DNA of 64,000 bases from Pteria penguin (Eukaryota > Mollusca > Bivalvia > Pterioida > Pteriidae). The stretch is taken from assembly GCA_035048485.1 (NCBI GenBank), contig CM068587.1, positions 30,212,534 through 30,276,533 of the forward strand, given 5' to 3'. Positions 59,648 to 64,000 of the stretch are shown one piece after another. Made by a program: the position numbers and the translations under genes. The notes beneath the pieces were generated by a model. The model did not search any database and was not told the DNA's origin. It worked only from the letters and a program-made list of their open reading frames with translations. How positions within the stretch are numbered: position 1 is the stretch's first letter; every line of letters starts with the position of its first letter.

Positions 59648-59851
59648 GATTGATTGATTGATTATTGTTTTACGTCATTCCACGATTATTTCACGATATG
59701 TGGTAACGGCATCTGCTTGATGCGGGGCATACAAATTTTGACCTTTACAACGGACCCATCCGAAAGACAGAACACCGGCATGACCAGAGCGAGACTCGAA
59801 CCCCGGCCTCCCGATCAGGAGACGAGCGCGATACCACTAGGTCACACCGGC
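59648..59851 (-). mobile_element. tRNA-derived SINE, internally shortened
   Basis: Minus-strand head TGACCTAGTGG (A box) and GGTTCGAGTCT (B box), tail of TTGATTGATTGATTGA read on the plus strand (59645-59662). Compared with 27085-27357 it lacks about 60 bases of the middle, including the GTTTTTACTGTCTCATCC block. Confidence 0.83.
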
Positions 59852-60344
59852 TTCATCTATAAGGATCTATAAAGTCAATATTATTTCACGTGTATGGACT
59901 ACTTCGACCAACATACCTTTGGGGGTGTTACATTCTTTTGTTTGAGGTGGACTCTATGGACCAATTTACTGAAATGATAAACTGGGAAATAATAGTGGTA
60001 CAAAGTTATACAAAAAGTTTCAAAGCTTCTGCAGAGACGAAGTCGTCCGGATCTTGGGACCCAATCTGATGGTTGGATTCCTGGGACCACCAAGAGACCA
60101 CGTGAAATAGGAGAATGTGTGATAAGGTTTATTTCCAGTTGTGCGAGAATTCGAGATTTTTCTCGAAAAATGAAATGTAAATATTGAATAATGAACTGCA
60201 AATAGTGAACAATTTACAGTTCACTACTGGATCGAAAATTTAAGTAAAGCAACAGTGAAATAATCGTATAAACTTTGTGTATCTAACATTTACTTACCTG
60301 TAGTAGATTACAAAAAAATACTGTATCAGGCTCTTGTCTAAGAA

Positions 60345-61084
60345 ATCTCCAAAAAAAATAATGCGTTCATTTCTTCCTTTAACGATCGGAATGCATTCAT
60401 CCAGTACTGAACATTCTCTTCACGAAGAATACCCCAAAACCACTATATTCGCTGATTGTGAGTGCTACTACCATACACAAAACGTTGTTCGCCGTTTCGC
60501 ATGAAGTTTTGCATTTGTTCGATGTATCTGTTTCTTTGTCGGCTCTTAACATAAACGGAACCCCACCAACCTCTTGTATACTTTGAGGAAAGTACCTTAC
60601 GTCAGGGTCACTGTTCGATCTGCCAACTTTCAACCATATTTGCAGTCGGGAAAAACCGTCCATACAACGATTGATAGCCCGTCTGTATGGCTTTAACTTA
60701 TCGTATCCGTCGATGTGCCATACAAAGTTTGGACCTCTACTAAAATATGACCTTCTGCGGAGACGCTGCCGTTTCCTGTCTTCCACACAGTCTGGGCCCA
60801 ATTCTTTTAACAACAGTCTTACACTCTCTTGTGTCACATGGAAATCGACTTCGATATTGTATCGAATTTTCGATATTGTACATGTCCTGAATGAAACAAG
60901 CATCATCAAACAAGTTTTCGTCACTGTTCAGCTTACGTCTAAATAGCCCTTGTGCCTTCGCCGACCATTTGACAGTCCGCTCGATAGCAAATATACCATG
61001 CTTAACTGCCAGTAATGACTCAGTTACTGGATATGTAAATCCCTGTGTAAAGTACCGAGCAATGAGTGTCGTTCTTGTATTCAT
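60345..61084 (-). pseudogene. broken integrase-type (DDE) transposase gene
   Basis: Two overlapping minus-strand frames (61084-60740 and 60924-60397) encode successive parts of one protein: an N-terminal part with LIARYFTQGFTYPVTESLL and AKAQGLFRRKL, then HVTQESVRLLLKELGP, RRRSYFSRGPNFVWHIDGYD (first catalytic Asp), INRCMDGFSR and GGVPFMLRAD (second Asp). Past a stretch that is out of frame, NQRI and then YWMNAFR resume in another frame after a stop, to about 60345. These motifs belong to the retrovirus-type integrase-core family found in many animal transposons. At least two frameshifts and a stop make it non-functional. No matching terminal repeats could be assigned. Confidence 0.78.
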
Positions 61085-61144
61085 TGTGTACAGAAACGCA
61101 AAAAAAGACAGTGAACGCAGTACAATTATATGTAATTAATCCCG

Positions 61145-61290
61145 TTTGAAGGTCTTTTTATCTCGTTTGAACGACTTTTTATCTTGTTTAAACGACTTTT
61201 TATCTCGTTTGAACGACTTTTTATCATGTTTAAAGGACTTTTTATCTCGTTTTCAAGAACGAGTTAAAAAGTCGTTTAAACGACTTTTTT
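61145..61290. repeat. 20-bp tandem array ending in a perfect palindrome
   Basis: Six copies of GTTTGAACGACTTTTTATCT (variants AAGGTC, TAAACG) from 61145 to about 61252, then AAAAAGTCGTTTAAACGAC at 61266, part of a 24-base perfect palindrome made of two opposed units. Two more units reappear at 61601-61650. Confidence 0.9.
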
Positions 61291-61600
61291 CGGAAACGTT
61301 TGGTGCCTCAAGTTTTTATAGGCCTAATCTCGGCAAGTCAATTTTGTTTTTGTCATGATACCTACTTACAACACAACAACATCAGGCACCAAACGTTTCC
61401 GTAATCTTGAATTTAAAAAAAAAATCAACTAATCGTTTTATAGATGACAAGTTGCCAAAAAGAACTCGCTAGTTTACGGCAACTTTTCGACTTGATTACG
61501 TCATCAAATTTTATCTAATCTCGGCAAGTCAATTTTATTTTTGTCGTGATACTTACTTACAATATAACAACACCAGGCACCAAAACGCTTCCGTACTTTT
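61291..61600. repeat. duplicated segment with inverted GGAAACGTTTGGTGCC pair
   Basis: CTAATCTCGGCAAGTCAATT through GGCACCAAACG/GGCACCAAAACG occurs twice (61324-61398 and 61514-61590). GGAAACGTTTGGTGCC at 61292 is also the reverse complement of GGCACCAAACGTTTCC at 61385, so the first copy is flanked by inverted ends. It might be a small transposon end pair, but the family is unknown. Confidence 0.75.
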
Positions 61601-61687
61601 TAACTCGTTTGAAGGACTTTTTATCTCATTTGAACGACTTTTTATCTCAGTCTGAAATAAAAGTCAGTAAAGTATCTTACGAAAAGA

Positions 61688-61726
61688 CGAAAGAAAGAAA
61701 GAAAGAAAGAAAGAAAGCAAGAAAGC

Positions 61727-61757
<31 letters not shown>

Positions 61758-61758
61758 C
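61688..61758. repeat. GAAA/GCAA microsatellite
   Basis: About 70 bases of GAAA repeated with occasional GCAA. It produces an artificial Lys/Glu/Arg-rich frame. Confidence 0.95.
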
Positions 61759-61863
61759 ATTTTGTCTCCTGAGTCACGGTAGGCCCTATAGATCATAACA
61801 ACCTTTTCATATGTTATTATAGTCATAGTACATTCCGCCCGGGTATTTCTAGTTAGGGGCAGT

Positions 61864-61928
61864 CTAATTAAAATTCGATCTTTTGTCGCATGAAGCGAAG
61901 GGCGATAATGTAAGATCGAATTTTAATC
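61864..61928. repeat. inverted repeat with 16-base arms
   Basis: ATTAAAATTCGATCTT (61869) pairs exactly with AAGATCGAATTTTAAT (61912); the spacer of about 27 bases includes GTCGCATGAAGCGAAGGGCG. Outer bases CTAA/TTAG nearly extend the arms. Could be a tiny foldback element. Confidence 0.8.
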
Positions 61929-62109
61929 AAGTTAGATGCGTAAGAAATTTATAGCATGTTACCAAAAGCAGAGTAAACCCCTTTCTGTTCGGCCGCTATC
62001 AAGGTCTATGTACTTATTTTTAAAGGAAAAGCAAAACTTATTGAAATTTGCATAAGATTTGTACAATATTTGTTTGCTTTCTCACGTGTATTTTCAATGT
62101 AGGCCCTAA

Positions 62110-62141
62110 TCAGAGACATATATACACATATATATGTCTCT
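62110..62141. repeat. short palindrome CAGAGACATATA, with a second half-copy nearby
   Basis: CAGAGACATATA and TATATGTCTCTG form a 12-base stem around a short AT loop. A CAGAGACATATATACACAGA half-copy lies at 62491, about 380 bases away, so the pair may mark the ends of a small repeat. Confidence 0.7.
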
Positions 62142-62617
62142 GGCCCTAATGCCGTGTAATATGCACTTGCTTTGCAGAGTTATCGTTCGTGTGAATGTAT
62201 TTTTATAATTCCCGCAAAAAATATTTTGAATTCATTTCCGCTTTGGATCATGGGTATTACCAAGGTGCATGTAAACCATCATGGCGGACACCAGTGCTTT
62301 TGAATGTTTACAAGTGCGTTCAACTTAATTTCAACATTTCACTTAAAGACAGTTCTTTTGAAAATCACCAAAATAGTTCATATATTTGCAACCCCCTGTA
62401 GACAGTGTAGACCATCTCACGTATCTGTTAAATGGAAATAAAAGATTTTCATTTTCAACAAAATAATGACAAAATATTTTGGGAAAAAACCAGAGACATA
62501 TATACACAGAGACTGGAAACTCGCCGCTTCGTCCGGCATATGATGCCCGTCCTTTTGTTATGCTAATTAGGTGACCGCGCTCTACAATACACCGATTTTA
62601 ACCGTCGGGTATCGCCC

Positions 62618-62680
62618 GGGGACGTATAGCGCAGTTGGTCTTTTCCTGCCGACGCACTTCAGTTCAAATTCTACGGGCAC
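62618..62680 (+). mobile_element. tRNA-like promoter head, probably a SINE remnant
   Basis: TATAGCGCAGTTGGTC resembles an A box (TRGCNNAGTNGG) and AGTTCAAATTCTACGGG a B box, at tRNA-like spacing, followed by AT-rich DNA. No matching 3' acceptor half and no CCA-adjacent pairing, so it is unlikely to be a functional tRNA. Confidence 0.5.
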
Positions 62681-62884
62681 TTATTATTTTTTTTCTTCTT
62701 TTATATTTTTTTTGTTAATTCTATTGATGTGTAGAAATAATATTCTCCTTTTTCTTTCTAACAAAATCGAGACAAACTTGTATCATTAATCATTATAAAA
62801 AATATTTTTAAAACCAAGATTTTTACTGAGACGCCTTCATTTCCTGCTTTTTTAAAATAATTATTTCTATTTATATATTTATTC

Positions 62885-63630
62885 ATTTTAAACAGCGTTT
62901 GTTGCCATTTACGAGTTGTTGATATATGCAATCAATGCCCCTGCCTTTACTACTGTTTGTTCACCACCCCAGGGGAAGCTCCAGCGTCTGTCTTTGTCAT
63001 TCATGGGCATTAAATAACAATATTGTGTTTATTTAAAAATTCAGATGGTAAATAGCAAACAAAATAATGTATTTTGCACTGTTGACGTGGTATGAGCTGT
63101 TTTACTCCCTCCTATGTAAAGAAGTAAAAAGAAAATGGCGATCCAGGCGTCTGAAGAAATTTCGCATTACAGTCCAATTACGTGTTGATAACTTCTTCAA
63201 TTCGTACTTAAATGGCAACTTTAATTTGTTAATGTGTCTGTGCCCCGCCCCCCCCGCACTTATTATTTTTATTTATTTATTTCTTATTTTATTTTCTAAA
63301 CAGCACTTGTTGCCATTTTATAGGAGTTGTTTATATTTATCTTATAAGGCTCAGCAATCAATGCATCTAGGAAGGTAGTAAATAACAATTTAATGTTTAT
63401 TTTAATGTTCAGAAGGTAAATCATAAAACAAAATAATTTCTGTGCCTGTTGTGCACACTTCACGTGATACGAACAAGATTTACTCCTTTGTAAAGAAGAA
63501 GAAGAAAAAACCACACAAACAACAGAAACAAAATGGCGACCCGCCGACCACAGAAAATTTGCATTGCAAGATGTCCCCTTACGTGTTTATAACTGCTTCA
63601 GTTCTTACTACAATAACAACTATGACTTCT
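62885..63630. repeat. two-copy tandem duplication, about 410 bp unit, diverged
   Basis: Copies at about 62890-63240 and 63296-63630 share, in order, AAACAGCGTTTGTTGCCATT/AAACAGCACTTGTTGCCATT, GTAAATAACAAT, TGTTTATTT, AGAAGGTAAAT, CAAAATAAT, TACTCC, GTAAAGAAG, AAAATGGCGA and TTACGTGTT. The spacer is AT-rich. Each copy holds an ATGGCG start with good context, but both frames close within 20 codons, so these look like duplicated 5' flanks or repeats and not genes. Confidence 0.82.
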
Positions 63631-63941
63631 TTGATGATTATAGTATGACTTTCAATATAAAAACAATATATATATCGACAGGTCATATGATTATTTTGCT
63701 CTATATGGTATGGTATCGGTTTTCTTGTTAAAAACGATTGAATATTTACCGCGTAGATAAAATTGGATTAAAATCAAATAACGAATTAAAGTCTTCTACA
63801 CCCAATGATATAAAATGTGTCTTAAACCTTTCTTAACACACACGTGTGAGTTTAGTCATGTAAAGGACATTAAGTTTTGTTGTTTTAGCAATTTTTCTTG
63901 CCGTTGTCGTTTCTCAGCGGGTTCGGTAGTGAGGAGAAAAA

Positions 63942-63969
63942 ATGTCGCGAGGTCCTCAAATACGACCGG
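63942..63969 (+). CDS. possible first coding exon of a gene beyond the window
   Basis: ATG at 63942 in the context GAGAAAAAATGTCGCG opens MSRGPQIRP, followed by CCGG|GTAATT at about 63969, a possible donor. The preceding 60 bases are more GC- and CpG-rich than the surroundings, as at a promoter. If not spliced, the frame ends after 13 codons. Low confidence because only the window edge is seen. Confidence 0.25.
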
Positions 63970-64000
63970 GTAATTATGCATGATTTACAGATAGTTCATA

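Noticed and set aside
61546..61782. Lys/Arg/Glu-rich ORF resembling a nuclear localisation region
   Set aside because: Product of the GAAA microsatellite.

Overview
This window looks like nuclear DNA of an animal, most likely a bivalve mollusc. It is AT-rich. Its genes are split into many short exons with GT-AG introns. It is full of short tandem arrays, tRNA-derived SINEs with runs of TCAATC at the tail, and short inverted-repeat transposons of the kind common in bivalve genomes. Genes were rebuilt by hand by joining open exons with matching splice phase; no transcript data were available.

Layout. 1-3.9 kb: a 37-bp tandem array, a diverged dispersed repeat and a hAT-like non-autonomous element. 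3.9-7.85 kb (minus): most of a SPATA7 homologue (ciliary protein), with the 3' end and the first coding exon not found. 8-18.7 kb: intergenic DNA with MITEs, SINEs and microsatellites. 18.7-40.3 kb (minus): a 17-exon gene for a disordered protein of about 819 residues that I do not recognise, its introns loaded with elements (a TTAA-flanked MITE, a Tigger-like element, a 136-bp satellite, SINEs, and a 1.64-kb pogo element carrying a cut-down transposase). 40.3-40.5 kb: a short shared promoter. 40.5-43.8 kb (plus): a 54-codon ORF for a possible small membrane protein and a three-exon gene of 180 codons. 46.3-56.2 kb (minus): a full-length FSIP1 homologue in 12 coding exons (873 residues). 56.9-64 kb: local duplications, microsatellites, a SINE, a broken integrase-type transposase gene, palindromes and a two-copy tandem duplication.

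How the genes relate. SPATA7 and FSIP1 are both known from cilia or the sperm flagellum, and here they lie on the same strand within about 50 kb. The gene between them carries an N-terminal K-T-Y-S-R-R motif like the PDS5-binding motif of cohesin regulators, but no domain was recognised. It appears to share a bidirectional promoter with the small plus-strand gene.

The most interesting signals are two intronic tandem arrays that sit directly at a splice donor. One, in SPATA7, copies the genuine 5' splice site seven times. Also notable are a strong intronic hairpin next to a SPATA7 acceptor, the pogo element whose ORF keeps the DNA-binding part but lost most of the catalytic domain, and the uncharacterised gene itself. 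I found no convincing wholly new system.
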